DNA from: Bacteroides salyersiae WAL 10018 = DSM 18765 = JCM 12988
GTDB lineage: Bacteria; Bacteroidota; Bacteroidia; Bacteroidales; Bacteroidaceae
Length of the DNA stretch: 64,000 nt
Reading direction: 5' to 3'
Assembly: GCF_000381365.1 (NCBI RefSeq)
Contig: NZ_KB905467.1
Coordinates: 1,239,278-1,303,277, forward strand
Shown: in pieces, positions 9,901-16,804 of the stretch
Position numbering within the stretch: position 1 is the first letter of the stretch
How the letters are laid out: every line of letters starts with the position of its first letter
Program-made: the position numbers and the translations under genes
Notes under the pieces: generated by a model
Database searches by the model: none
Told to the model about the DNA's origin: nothing
Seen by the model: only the letters and a program-made list of their open reading frames with translations

Positions 9901-11317
9901 GTAACCGCTCCGTATAGATACGGTTTTTTACTTTAGAACGCTTATTGAAGATCCAGAATAAAATGACAACCAACAGCAATCCCACCGCAACAAAGAAAAG
10001 TACGATATTCAGTTGCTTCGATTCCGCTTCCAGATAAGCGTAGCGGCTTTCCAGTTCTTTGTCCTGACGGGTATCGTTCAGGATATCCAGATAGATATTC
10101 CGGTTATAATCGGATTCCGGCTTCATACCCAAACCGGCGTAAGAGACGCTGAGTTGTTCGCGGATACGGGATATCCATTCGGGCACGGTCTTCACCCGTT
10201 CCTGCCCTATCCACGTCATCTCGGTGAAAATCGTATCTGTGTTTACGAAAGGCTGTAACTTGTCCAGCGTATCCGTAGCGTGGTGGTAATATAAAAGATG
10301 ATGCTGATTGACACATTTCAGGGCTTTGCTCAGCGAATCGAGGGCTTCGGAATAGCGGCCGTGGGCATTCAGATATTTTCCGATGGAGACGTATGCACCG
10401 GCTATCTGATACAGATCGTCATATTCTCTGAATATTTCCAGCGCTTTCTCTGCCAATCTCAACGGCAGTAGGGAATCGACGGGCATACCCAACTGTTTCA
10501 GGGCGTGCGGACGTCTGGAAAGAAACAGTTCGAAATTATCTTTTGGGGTCAGCCGGTCGGCCAATCCCTGCATACCGTTTCCGGCAAAATAGAGATACCC
10601 TTTCCGGGAAGCCAACCGCCAAGTGGTGTAGAGCTCGTCGAATTCACCGAGTTTACGTTCGTCCGGCGTATCTCCGTCGCACAGAGAAGCCGATCCTTTG
10701 ATGTAATGAAAATACAGGTATTGGCTGGTATCTGCCCGTAAGGATTCGTCCTGAGGGATTTTATCGAGCGAAGCCATTGCTTCGGGGCGTTGCTGGAGAT
10801 AATAGTAATAGACGGCGGAAACGATGAAAAACTCCGTAAAAGCGAAATTCACACGCAGCATTTCATATTTGTCGGTGAACACGGTGCTGTCTTCACGGAT
10901 ACGTTTCATTCGCCGGACGGCGCTGTTACGGTAGTCATAATATTCTTTATTCATGCCTGTGCGCTGATAGATTTTCATCAGCCCTATATCGGCAATGAGC
11001 AGTTCCAGCTCGTTTTTGGTAAGACCATACACCTCCTTATATATTTTTTCGGCACGTTCGAAGTCCATTTGCATAAAAGCACAAAAACCCAGATTGTTGC
11101 ATGCCTCCGCTTTCCCCTGTTGGTAAAGGCGTGCCTGTCCGTATGCCTGTTCTGCCGGAAGATAAGACGAATCAAGGTTTTTATAACGGTAAGCATATGC
11201 CCGCCGGTTTAAAGAATCGATAAAGCGCACCTCTTTGGTCGGTGCTGTACCGACGCATGAGAAAAATGCCGTCAACAACAGCACGCATAAGATATACAAA
11301 GGAGTACGATGATTCAT
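6995..11317 (-). CDS. giant sensor histidine kinase with two tandem receptor/kinase modules
   Basis: About 1440 residues. ATG 11317 is preferred over the in-frame TTG two codons upstream. Module 1: lipoprotein-like signal (FFSC), TPR-like helical periplasmic region to about residue 420, a membrane helix near 440, a coiled segment without a recognisable His box, and a complete HATPase domain (N box NTLAENARKYTPEG near 700, DNGRG near 737, GSGFGLMNCKG). Module 2 starts near 830 with another hydrophobic stretch and a second lipobox-like LFSSC, then a short helical sensor, a membrane helix near 1010, a GAF-like segment, a His-box-like KHETIYYP near 1220, and a HATPase-like end lacking the DxGxG box (FTDTRREK instead). 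The fold resembles Bacteroides proteins annotated DUF5112/DUF5113 (from memory). It precedes the response regulator by 36 bases and is its obvious partner. Confidence 0.8.
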   Translation of the reverse strand: MNHRTPLYILCVLLLTAFFSCVGTAPTKEVRFIDSLNRRAYAYRYKNLDSSYLPAEQAYGQARLYQQGKAEACNNLGFCAFMQMDFERAEKIYKEVYGLTKNELELLIADIGLMKIYQRTGMNKEYYDYRNSAVRRMKRIREDSTVFTDKYEMLRVNFAFTEFFIVSAVYYYYLQQRPEAMASLDKIPQDESLRADTSQYLYFHYIKGSASLCDGDTPDERKLGEFDELYTTWRLASRKGYLYFAGNGMQGLADRLTPKDNFELFLSRRPHALKQLGMPVDSLLPLRLAEKALEIFREYDDLYQIAGAYVSIGKYLNAHGRYSEALDSLSKALKCVNQHHLLYYHHATDTLDKLQPFVNTDTIFTEMTWIGQERVKTVPEWISRIREQLSVSYAGLGMKPESDYNRNIYLDILNDTRQDKELESRYAYLEAESKQLNIVLFFVAVGLLLVVILFWIFNKRSKVKNRIYTERLQQTLALCRDITASIPMNLPLVQEGIDRLFGPNRIILEVNEEGKASFIPKHRLNRDEQALIHVLTPYVDWAMDNEQTIASLSDERNQLEKQRYVYEQHIAANKRQNLIKKACLAIVNGINPYIDRILNEVRKLTDKGFINDPLIKKEKYQYIDELVTTINEYNDILALWIKMKQGTLSLNIETFSLNELFELLSKGRRAFEMKRQTLDIEPAPILVKADKALTLFMINTLAENARKYTPEGGVVRIYARQTEEYVEISVEDNGRGLSAEDVSCIIGEKVYDSRAIGMNVTKTAEDAEALRLSKGSGFGLMNCKGIIEKYRKTNNLFRVCMFNVESEPGHGSRFYFRLPLGIRKAIGILLCILLPACLFSSCTGGTGQATGPVTGDSIATVTDPDYETLLNEASDYANAAYFANVDGYYEDALVYADSAIMILNRHYEKYARHPQKYMKLVGEEIPAELTWWNEMFDSDFHAILDVRNEAAVAFLALKQLKGYNYNNAAFTALYKLQSEDQSLEGYCRELERSTTNKIVGVILCILLFVISLAGYYLIYIRKRLLNRLNLEQILEINKKVFASSLIRAQEPAEALQREEDTLKEIPQRLVNEAFDSINELLTIDRLSLAVYNETTHRLEFASNPGLERMPELMQQCFNGQQYLSDGLSQAIPLVVDAGGEHQCVGVLYLERREGTTQETDRLLFELVARYVAIVVFNAVVKLAIKYRDIESAHEEAQRASWEDSMLHVQNMVLDNCLSTIKHETIYYPNKIKQIVGRLNTQNLSEEEERENVEAISELIEYYKGIFTILSSCAARQLEEVTFRRSTISVADLCEYAVKYFRKASKGKTSRIEFLTEPTEKRIIGDINQLRFLLENLIDEALTVHEDGILKLHAAEDGNYIRFLFTDTRREKSVDELNKLFYPNLARMTSGEKGELRGTEYLICKQIIRDHDEFAGRRGCRINAEPAQEGGFTVYFTLPKR

Positions 11318-11345
11318 TATCAATAATTATTCAATGTGCCAATAA

Positions 11346-11453
11346 AATAATGTGCCAATATGCCAATGTGATCAATGTGCCAATTGGCTGCGCCGTGGCA
11401 ACATACCGCACGGCATTGGCATATTGATCACATTGGCATATTGGCACATTATT
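11346..11453. repeat. 39-bp inverted repeat built from an AATGTGCC-type unit
   Basis: The left arm 11346-11384 and right arm 11415-11453 are complementary at 38 of 39 positions, with a 30-base loop. Each arm is a string of near-repeats of AATGTGCC/AATATGCC. It lies between the divergent kinase and prs genes. If the minus promoter at 11476-11483 is right, the repeat is inside the kinase mRNA leader and ends 29 bases before its ATG. Confidence 0.9.
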
Positions 11454-11475
11454 CACCGGCCCATTATTCTTTTCG

Positions 11476-11483
11476 CAAATCTA
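11476..11483 (-). promoter_or_regulatory. predicted -7 element for the kinase/regulator/AbgT operon
   Basis: TAGATTTG on the minus strand matches the Bacteroides -7 consensus TAnnTTTG. The predicted leader is about 150 bases and contains the long inverted repeat. Confidence 0.5.
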
Positions 11484-11558
11484 CAAATATTTCCTGTGAA
11501 ATAAGAATGAATATATATTTTTTCTACAATAAGTCTTTTAGATTGTCGGGAGATTTCA

Positions 11559-11566
11559 TACCTTTG
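11559..11566 (+). promoter_or_regulatory. predicted -7 element of prs
   Basis: TACCTTTG matches the Bacteroides -7 consensus and sits 36 bases before the prs ATG; a T-rich stretch at 11536-11539 is a weak -33 candidate. Confidence 0.7.
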
Positions 11567-11602
11567 CACGCAAATTAACAAATAGGTAACAACTATTATA
11601 AA

Positions 11603-12541
11603 ATGAGCGAAAAAGCACCCTTTATGGTATTCTCGGGAACCAATTCGAGATACCTGGCAGAGAAAATCTGCGCCAGCCTCAATTGTCCTTTAGGAAACAT
11701 GAACATCACCCATTTTGCAGATGGCGAGTTTGCTGTTTCTTATGAAGAATCAATCCGTGGTTCACATGTATTCCTGGTTCAATCCACATTCCCTAACTCA
11801 GACAATTTAATGGAACTGCTCTTGATGATAGATGCGGCAAAAAGAGCATCGGCAAAGAGCGTAATTGCGGTTATTCCTTATTTTGGTTGGGCACGTCAAG
11901 ACAGAAAAGACAAACCTCGTGTCTCTATCGGCGCTAAACTGGTGGCCGATCTGCTTTCGGTGGCCGGTATCGACCGTTTGATAACAATGGACCTTCATGC
12001 CGATCAGATTCAGGGATTCTTTAACATACCGGTAGACCACCTGTATGCGTCGGCTGTATTCCTGCCTTATATACAGTCATTACACCTTGAAGATCTGGTT
12101 ATTGCCACACCGGACGTGGGTGGTTCCAAACGTGCAAGTACATTCTCTAAATATCTGGGTGTGCCTTTGGTGCTTTGCAATAAATCGCGTGAAAAAGCCA
12201 ATGAAGTAGCTTCCATGCAGATCATCGGTGATGTGAAGGGTAAGAATGTAGTATTGATTGACGATATTGTAGATACGGCCGGCACCATTACGAAAGCTGC
12301 CAACATTATGCTGGAAGCCGGAGCCGCATCTGTCCGTGCTATTGCCAGCCACTGTGTAATGTCAGATCCGGCATCTTTCCGTGTGCAGGAATCCGGCCTT
12401 ACTGAAATGGTATTTACCGACAGTATCCCCTATGCTAAAAAATGCGCTAAAGTGAAACAGTTAAGTATTGCCGATATGTTTGCCGAAACAATCAAACGTG
12501 TGGTAAATAACGAATCAATCAGTTCACAGTATATTATTTAG
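11603..12541 (+). CDS. prs: ribose-phosphate pyrophosphokinase
   Basis: 312 residues, the usual length. The enzyme makes PRPP from ribose 5-phosphate and ATP for purine, pyrimidine, His, Trp and NAD synthesis in the cytoplasm. Hallmarks are visible: GTNSRYLAEKI at the N terminus, DLHADQIQGFF in the metal/ATP region, the flexible-loop KSREKANE and the PRPP-binding VVLIDDIVDTAGT. It is transcribed alone from 11559, divergent from the sensor-kinase unit, and ends at the hairpin 12643-12680. Its stop codon TAG runs directly into the TAGTTAAG/TAGTCAAG repeat array. Confidence 0.97.
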   Translation: MSEKAPFMVFSGTNSRYLAEKICASLNCPLGNMNITHFADGEFAVSYEESIRGSHVFLVQSTFPNSDNLMELLLMIDAAKRASAKSVIAVIPYFGWARQDRKDKPRVSIGAKLVADLLSVAGIDRLITMDLHADQIQGFFNIPVDHLYASAVFLPYIQSLHLEDLVIATPDVGGSKRASTFSKYLGVPLVLCNKSREKANEVASMQIIGDVKGKNVVLIDDIVDTAGTITKAANIMLEAGAASVRAIASHCVMSDPASFRVQESGLTEMVFTDSIPYAKKCAKVKQLSIADMFAETIKRVVNNESISSQYII

Positions 12542-12578
12542 TAGTTAAGTAGTCAAGTAGTAAGTAGTTAAGTAGAAT
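12539..12578. repeat. stop-anchored TAG(T)NAAG tandem array after prs
   Basis: From the prs stop codon onward the sequence is a string of TAGTTAAG, TAGTCAAG and TAGTAAG units. An inverted version lies at about 12762-12818 at the end of the facing MORN gene, so the convergent intergenic region is bounded by inverted arms. The same unit recurs at 16124-16343. Confidence 0.85.
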
Positions 12579-12642
12579 GGATTCATTCTGTGACTATTTA
12601 TTACTTGATTCTTTTTGAGATATATTTGATCTTAGGATATGA

Positions 12643-12680
12643 GAAAGCCAACTGATCCATTGCGGAATTAGTTGGCTTTC
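12643..12680 (+). terminator. hairpin terminator of prs
   Basis: GAAAGCCAACT at 12643-12653 pairs exactly with 12670-12680, followed by ATTTTATTT. It lies between the convergent prs and MORN genes. Confidence 0.75.
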
Positions 12681-12761
12681 ATTTTATTTGTAAATTATTG
12701 ATTGATCTATCTGATCCATTGACTGTTTCTTCTGTACTGCTACCCCATTTACGGAGTATCC

Positions 12762-12818
12762 CCTACTTACTACTTAACTACTCTACTACTTGACTACTTT
12801 CTTGACTACTTTCTTGAC
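12762..12818. repeat. inverted counterpart of the prs array, at the MORN gene stop
   Basis: On the minus strand this begins at the MORN gene's TGA with two GTCAAGAAAGTA units and continues as TAGTCAAG/TAGTAGAG/TAGTTAAG. It is the complementary arm of the array at 12539-12578. Confidence 0.8.
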
Positions 12819-13970
12819 TCATTCCAGCCTTCCGAATTTGTATGTTCCTTTCCGGGTTACTTCTCCTTTGCTGTTCTTTTCTACAAACGGGCCGTGTTTT
12901 TTACCTTGTTTGAAAAAGCCTTCATAGCGATTTCCGTCTTTATCTTCCTGGATACCTTTTCCTTCTTCCAGGCCGTTTACAAAGCCGCCTTTGTATTTCA
13001 TTCCGTTGGTGAGGATTAATATTCCTTCTCCGTTGGGCTGGTTGTTTTCCCATTCCCCCTCATAGCTGTCGCCGTTGCTCCAGGTGTATTTCCCGTGCCC
13101 GCTACGTTTGTTTTCTTTCCAGTGACCTTTGTATACAGCTCCGGTAGCCCAAGTGAATGTACCTTCGCCATCCTGCATGCCGTTTCTGAAATTGCCTACG
13201 TATTTGTCGCCGTTGGCATGGTAGTAAACACCGGCTCCGGTACGTTCGCCTTGGATATACGCACCTTCGTAGCGGTCGCCTCCTAAATAGAATACGCCCT
13301 TGCCATGTTGTAGATCGTCTACCCAGTCGCCTACATATTTTTCTCCGTTGGTATATTCGAATGTACCTTTGCCTTCGCGGACATCATTCTTCCATTCTCC
13401 GTCGTATTTGCAGCCGTTGCTCCAAGCCAGCACCCCTTTACCGTCTTTCTTGTCGTTTTTCCAGGTTCCTACATATTTGGAGCCGTCTTTCCAGGTATAT
13501 GTCCCTTCGCCTTCGCGCTTGTCATTCACCCAGTCGCCTTCATAAACATCCCCGTTGTGATAATACATGATACCCTTTCCGTGCTGGTAGTCTTGAAACC
13601 ACATACCATCGTAGCGGTTGTTGTTCATGAAGTAGAAAATACCCTTTCCGTGCTGTTGGTCCTGAAACCACTGGCCTTCATATTTCTCTCCGTCCGGGAA
13701 GATATAGGTGCCGAAGCCCTCTCTTTTCCCTTTTACGTATTCGCCTTCGTAGACATCGCCATTCTTGAAAACGGTTTTCCCTTTACCGTTAGGCTTTCTG
13801 CCTTTCATCTCTCCGGTGTATACGGAACCGTCTTTGAACGTATAGTTTCCGATTTTGATTTCTGTGGAGAAGGTGTCTTTAATTTTACCAAAGAAGCCCC
13901 CCTTGCTTTGCGCCACAGCGCCTTCTTGAGAGAGAAAAACCAATATGAGTGCAGTATATAGATATTTCAT
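12819..13970 (-). CDS. secreted MORN-repeat protein (14 repeats)
   Basis: About 383 residues from ATG 13970; an in-frame TTG four codons upstream is less likely. A signal peptide (MKYLYTALILVFLSQ) ends near VAQ. From about residue 45 onward the protein is almost wholly MORN repeats; I count 14 copies of the Y-x-G-x-W/Y/F core (YTGEM, YEGEY, YEGQW, YDGMW and so on), each followed by a GxG turn. MORN repeats form an extended beta scaffold for protein or lipid contacts; no catalytic domain is attached. The product is probably periplasmic or surface-exposed, with unknown role. It is transcribed alone from a good TATCTTTG promoter at 14014-14021, convergent with prs. Confidence 0.9.
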   Translation of the reverse strand: MKYLYTALILVFLSQEGAVAQSKGGFFGKIKDTFSTEIKIGNYTFKDGSVYTGEMKGRKPNGKGKTVFKNGDVYEGEYVKGKREGFGTYIFPDGEKYEGQWFQDQQHGKGIFYFMNNNRYDGMWFQDYQHGKGIMYYHNGDVYEGDWVNDKREGEGTYTWKDGSKYVGTWKNDKKDGKGVLAWSNGCKYDGEWKNDVREGKGTFEYTNGEKYVGDWVDDLQHGKGVFYLGGDRYEGAYIQGERTGAGVYYHANGDKYVGNFRNGMQDGEGTFTWATGAVYKGHWKENKRSGHGKYTWSNGDSYEGEWENNQPNGEGILILTNGMKYKGGFVNGLEEGKGIQEDKDGNRYEGFFKQGKKHGPFVEKNSKGEVTRKGTYKFGRLE

Positions 13971-14013
13971 TGATTTATACAAATTACTGTTTACAGATTA
14001 CATGTGTTGTGTA

Positions 14014-14021
14014 CAAAGATA
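14014..14021 (-). promoter_or_regulatory. predicted -7 element of the MORN gene
   Basis: TATCTTTG on the minus strand, 43 bases before ATG 13970, fits TAnnTTTG. Confidence 0.65.
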
Positions 14022-14058
14022 CGATTTATCAACCAAAACATGCGACTTTGCTACCTTT

Positions 14059-15345
14059 TTATGATAACTTTTTACCAGCTATGACCTCTTTTAATGTCTC
14101 TTTGCACAAATAGCGATTGGCCAGTTCTCTGATCTCTTCGGGTGTGACCTCCTTGACGGCCTGCAGCGAACGGGTGAAATAAGCATCGTCCAGTCCGGAG
14201 GTATGGATAAACATCCAGGCATCTGCCAATGAGAAAGGCGATTCGTAGTTGCGGCACATTTCCCCCAACATATAATTGCGGACCATGGACAGCTCGGCTT
14301 CCGATACCGTTCCGGTATGCAACTTGTCTATTTCATGGTAGATTTCACGAATCAGAGGTTCGACGTATTCATTGTCCGTTTCCGTGCTGATAAGCAGAAT
14401 GCCGCTATCGGGATAGAACATGGTACCGGCCGAGATGCCGTAGGTGTATCCCTTGTCTTCCCGGATATTAGACATCAGGCGGCTGCCGAAATATCCGCCG
14501 AAGAGAGTCATCAATACCCGTAGTTTCAAGTAATCGGGGTGTTGCCGGGGGATGGTGACGGTTCCTAATTTGACGGCACTTTGCAGGGCATCGTCCTGTT
14601 CCGTGAATATCCGTTTTTCTGTAGAAGTGGAGATCGTGTACTCTTTCTTAATAAAAGAATGCTGCCGGTTGCCGAAAGGAGCATCGAAAGCGGATTCTAC
14701 CCGGCGGATGATTTCATCCGTGATTTTTCCGGATAAGAAAACGGCGCAATTGTCCGAATGGTAATATTCATTATAAAATTCGCGGAGCATGTCGGGGGTT
14801 ACCAGCCGGTAATCCGTCTCTTCAATCAGCCGCCCGCAAGGATGCCCGGGGCCATACAATGTCTTCAGCAGGCTTCTCTGGGCAAGGAAATCCACTTTGG
14901 ACGAATTGACGAGGAATTGCTGGATATTGGCATCCAGCACGGTATTCAGCTCTTTTTCCGGGAAAGTAGGTTCCTTGAGGATCGATTCTATTATTTCGAG
15001 TGTTTCTGCAAAATATTTGTTCAGGGAATACAGGGTGATATAGGCATACTCGGAAGAACTCGACAACTCCAGCCATGCTCCATAATAATCCAGTTTTTCC
15101 GCAATATCGGCGGCGGTGTATTTCCGTGATCCTTCGCGAAGCATCCGGTTGGTGAAAAGGGCTTGCAGCTTGTGTGCCTGTTGCCATCTGCCACCGGCAA
15201 AAAGAATATCCATACGAACCACGTCCTGCTCTCCGGCATCGATTATGGCAAGAGGTATGCCGTTGGAGAGTGTGGTCCGTCGGGGAAGCGGGACAGTCAG
15301 ATTGTCCAGGTCCTGTATCTCGGGTTGCAGTGATCTGTTTATCAT
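14059..15345 (-). CDS. M16-family (insulinase-like) protein, probably non-catalytic
   Basis: 428 residues, typical of a one-polypeptide half of the M16 family. The fold signature is clear: LSNGIPLAII at the start, a gap-rich helical middle, and a late family region, IREDKGYTYGISAG, which is the R/Y motif of the C-terminal subdomain. Where active members have the zinc-binding HxxEH, this protein reads ALFTNRMLREG, so both His and the Glu are missing and it cannot bind zinc in the usual way. In two-subunit M16 systems one subunit is inactive in this manner, but no catalytic partner is next door. No signal peptide is seen. It starts 12 bases after the kdsB stop, so the two are probably co-transcribed. 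Confidence 0.85.
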   Translation of the reverse strand: MINRSLQPEIQDLDNLTVPLPRRTTLSNGIPLAIIDAGEQDVVRMDILFAGGRWQQAHKLQALFTNRMLREGSRKYTAADIAEKLDYYGAWLELSSSSEYAYITLYSLNKYFAETLEIIESILKEPTFPEKELNTVLDANIQQFLVNSSKVDFLAQRSLLKTLYGPGHPCGRLIEETDYRLVTPDMLREFYNEYYHSDNCAVFLSGKITDEIIRRVESAFDAPFGNRQHSFIKKEYTISTSTEKRIFTEQDDALQSAVKLGTVTIPRQHPDYLKLRVLMTLFGGYFGSRLMSNIREDKGYTYGISAGTMFYPDSGILLISTETDNEYVEPLIREIYHEIDKLHTGTVSEAELSMVRNYMLGEMCRNYESPFSLADAWMFIHTSGLDDAYFTRSLQAVKEVTPEEIRELANRYLCKETLKEVIAGKKLS

Positions 15346-15357
15346 TGGTTTGTCAGA

Positions 15358-16110
15358 TTATTTTCCGGTTTTCAGGAATGCTTCCGCGCGTGCGAGGTCT
15401 TCGGGGGTGTCGATACCGATCGTTTCCACTTCGCTGATGCCTACCTTGATCGTATAGCCATTCTCCAGCCAACGGAGTTGTTCCAAAGATTCCGCCAGTT
15501 CCAAAGAGGATTGCGGAAGAGAAGTGATCTCTTTCAATACTTCCGCACGGTAAGCGTAAAGTCCGATATGCTTGTAGAAAGTATGGCGGCGAAGCCATTC
15601 CGATTTATCCACGCCACGCAGGTAGGGTATGACGGAACGGCTGAAATACAAGGCATTCCAATTGGCGCTGACCACTACTTTCGGGGAGTTGGCATTTTCC
15701 AGAGCCTCCAACGGGGCATCCGCACTGAATGGTTTTACCAATGTGGCGATCTGTGTGGCGGCATCGTCAAAACAGGCTTTTATGGCATGCAGTTGCGACG
15801 GCTGGATAAAAGGTTCGTCTCCTTGTATGTTGACTATTACATCGAACCCCTGTCCTATCTTTACCATTGCTTCGTAGCAACGGTCTGTTCCGCTTTTGTG
15901 GTGCACGGATGTCATCACTACTTTTCCGCCGAATGCTTTTACGGCAGCTTCGATACGTTCATCGTCTGTGGCCACGTATGCGTCGTCAAGCACACCGGCC
16001 ACCTGCTCGTACACACGTTGTATCACGGTTTTCCCTCCAAGCATGGCCAATGGCTTTGCCGGAAACCGCGTAGAGGCATAACGGGCAGGAATGATTCCTA
16101 AAAATTTCAT
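15358..16110 (-). CDS. kdsB: 3-deoxy-manno-octulosonate cytidylyltransferase (CMP-KDO synthetase)
   Basis: 250 residues from ATG 16110, where the protein begins MKFLGIIPARYASTRFP, the standard nucleotide-binding start of the family; eight upstream codons are open but atypical. The enzyme couples KDO to CMP for lipid A-core assembly in the cytoplasm. Other family motifs seen are NIQGDEPFI and GIDTPEDLARAE. It is the first gene of a two-gene unit with the M16-like protein. The region just upstream is filled by the TAGTNAAG repeat array, so the promoter is not obvious. Confidence 0.96.
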   Translation of the reverse strand: MKFLGIIPARYASTRFPAKPLAMLGGKTVIQRVYEQVAGVLDDAYVATDDERIEAAVKAFGGKVVMTSVHHKSGTDRCYEAMVKIGQGFDVIVNIQGDEPFIQPSQLHAIKACFDDAATQIATLVKPFSADAPLEALENANSPKVVVSANWNALYFSRSVIPYLRGVDKSEWLRRHTFYKHIGLYAYRAEVLKEITSLPQSSLELAESLEQLRWLENGYTIKVGISEVETIGIDTPEDLARAEAFLKTGK

Positions 16111-16123
16111 ATCTTTATGTTGT

Positions 16124-16343
16124 TTAGTAGTCAAGTAGTTAAGTAGTCAAGTAGTTAAGTAGGATAGATTCATTCTATGAGATATCTATTTAACGGCTTG
16201 AATTATTTCAACCATTTGTCTACTTTCTACCGGATTATTTGACTACTGGTCATCTGCTTGACTACTTATTACTATTCATCTACTTACTACTTAACTACTT
16301 GACTACTTAACTACTCTCTTGACTACTTGACTACTCTACTGAC
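16124..16343. repeat. inverted TAGTTAAG/TAGTCAAG arrays between kdsB and folK
   Basis: The left arm 16126-16163 consists of TAGTCAAG/TAGTTAAG units; the right arm, about 16250-16343, carries the complement with several extra units. Together they can form a stem of 30 or more bp. The right arm starts on the minus strand at the folK stop TAG, and the last folK codons themselves (GGAGAGTGGCCAAGAGAG) resemble the unit. It is the same family as the repeat after prs. Confidence 0.85.
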
Positions 16344-16804
16344 TACTCTCTTGGCCACTCTCCTACTTCCTCTCTTGCCAAGAGAGTGCCTAATTCTTCC
16401 ACTCCTTTCTGGATATACTCCCGTCTCAGATCTTTCGGCTTCAGTATTTCATTGCCATACACCAACAAGTCTATATCCAGAGGAATTTTTTCTGCCGTCT
16501 TATCTTCGGGGCGGCGTCCGGCTTTTATTTCAATTTCTTTCAGTGCATTCACGACGGCTTCTTTTTCCATTGCAGTGACAAACAAGGCCACTTGATTGGA
16601 GAAGCGCGCGGTATTCTTTAAATATAGCGGCTCTGTCTCCATTTCTGTTGCAAAGTAGATGGAAGGAAACAGAGCATACAAATTTTGACGTGCCAGAAGA
16701 AGGTTCTCCTTCCGGTGATCATTACTGCCGATACATATGAGACAAGCACTCAAAGCAGAATCAATTAAAAAGATCGTCAAGTCCCGTATCACCGGAATCG
16801 TCAT
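16343..16804 (-). CDS. folK: 2-amino-4-hydroxy-6-hydroxymethyldihydropteridine pyrophosphokinase
   Basis: 153 residues if started at ATG 16804, which overlaps the end of the PBP1A gene by 44 bases. An in-frame TTG at 16753, just after the PBP1A stop, would give a normal HPPK start close to ICIGSN. The enzyme pyrophosphorylates the pterin in folate synthesis. The diagnostic RRPEDKTAEKIPLDIDLLVYG region (about 97-117) supplies the ATP/Mg-binding residues, and EILKPKDLRRE follows. It is co-transcribed behind PBP1A. It and the AbgT transporter gene are both folate-related but 10 kb apart. Confidence 0.9.
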   Translation of the reverse strand: MTIPVIRDLTIFLIDSALSACLICIGSNDHRKENLLLARQNLYALFPSIYFATEMETEPLYLKNTARFSNQVALFVTAMEKEAVVNALKEIEIKAGRRPEDKTAEKIPLDIDLLVYGNEILKPKDLRREYIQKGVEELGTLLAREEVGEWPRE

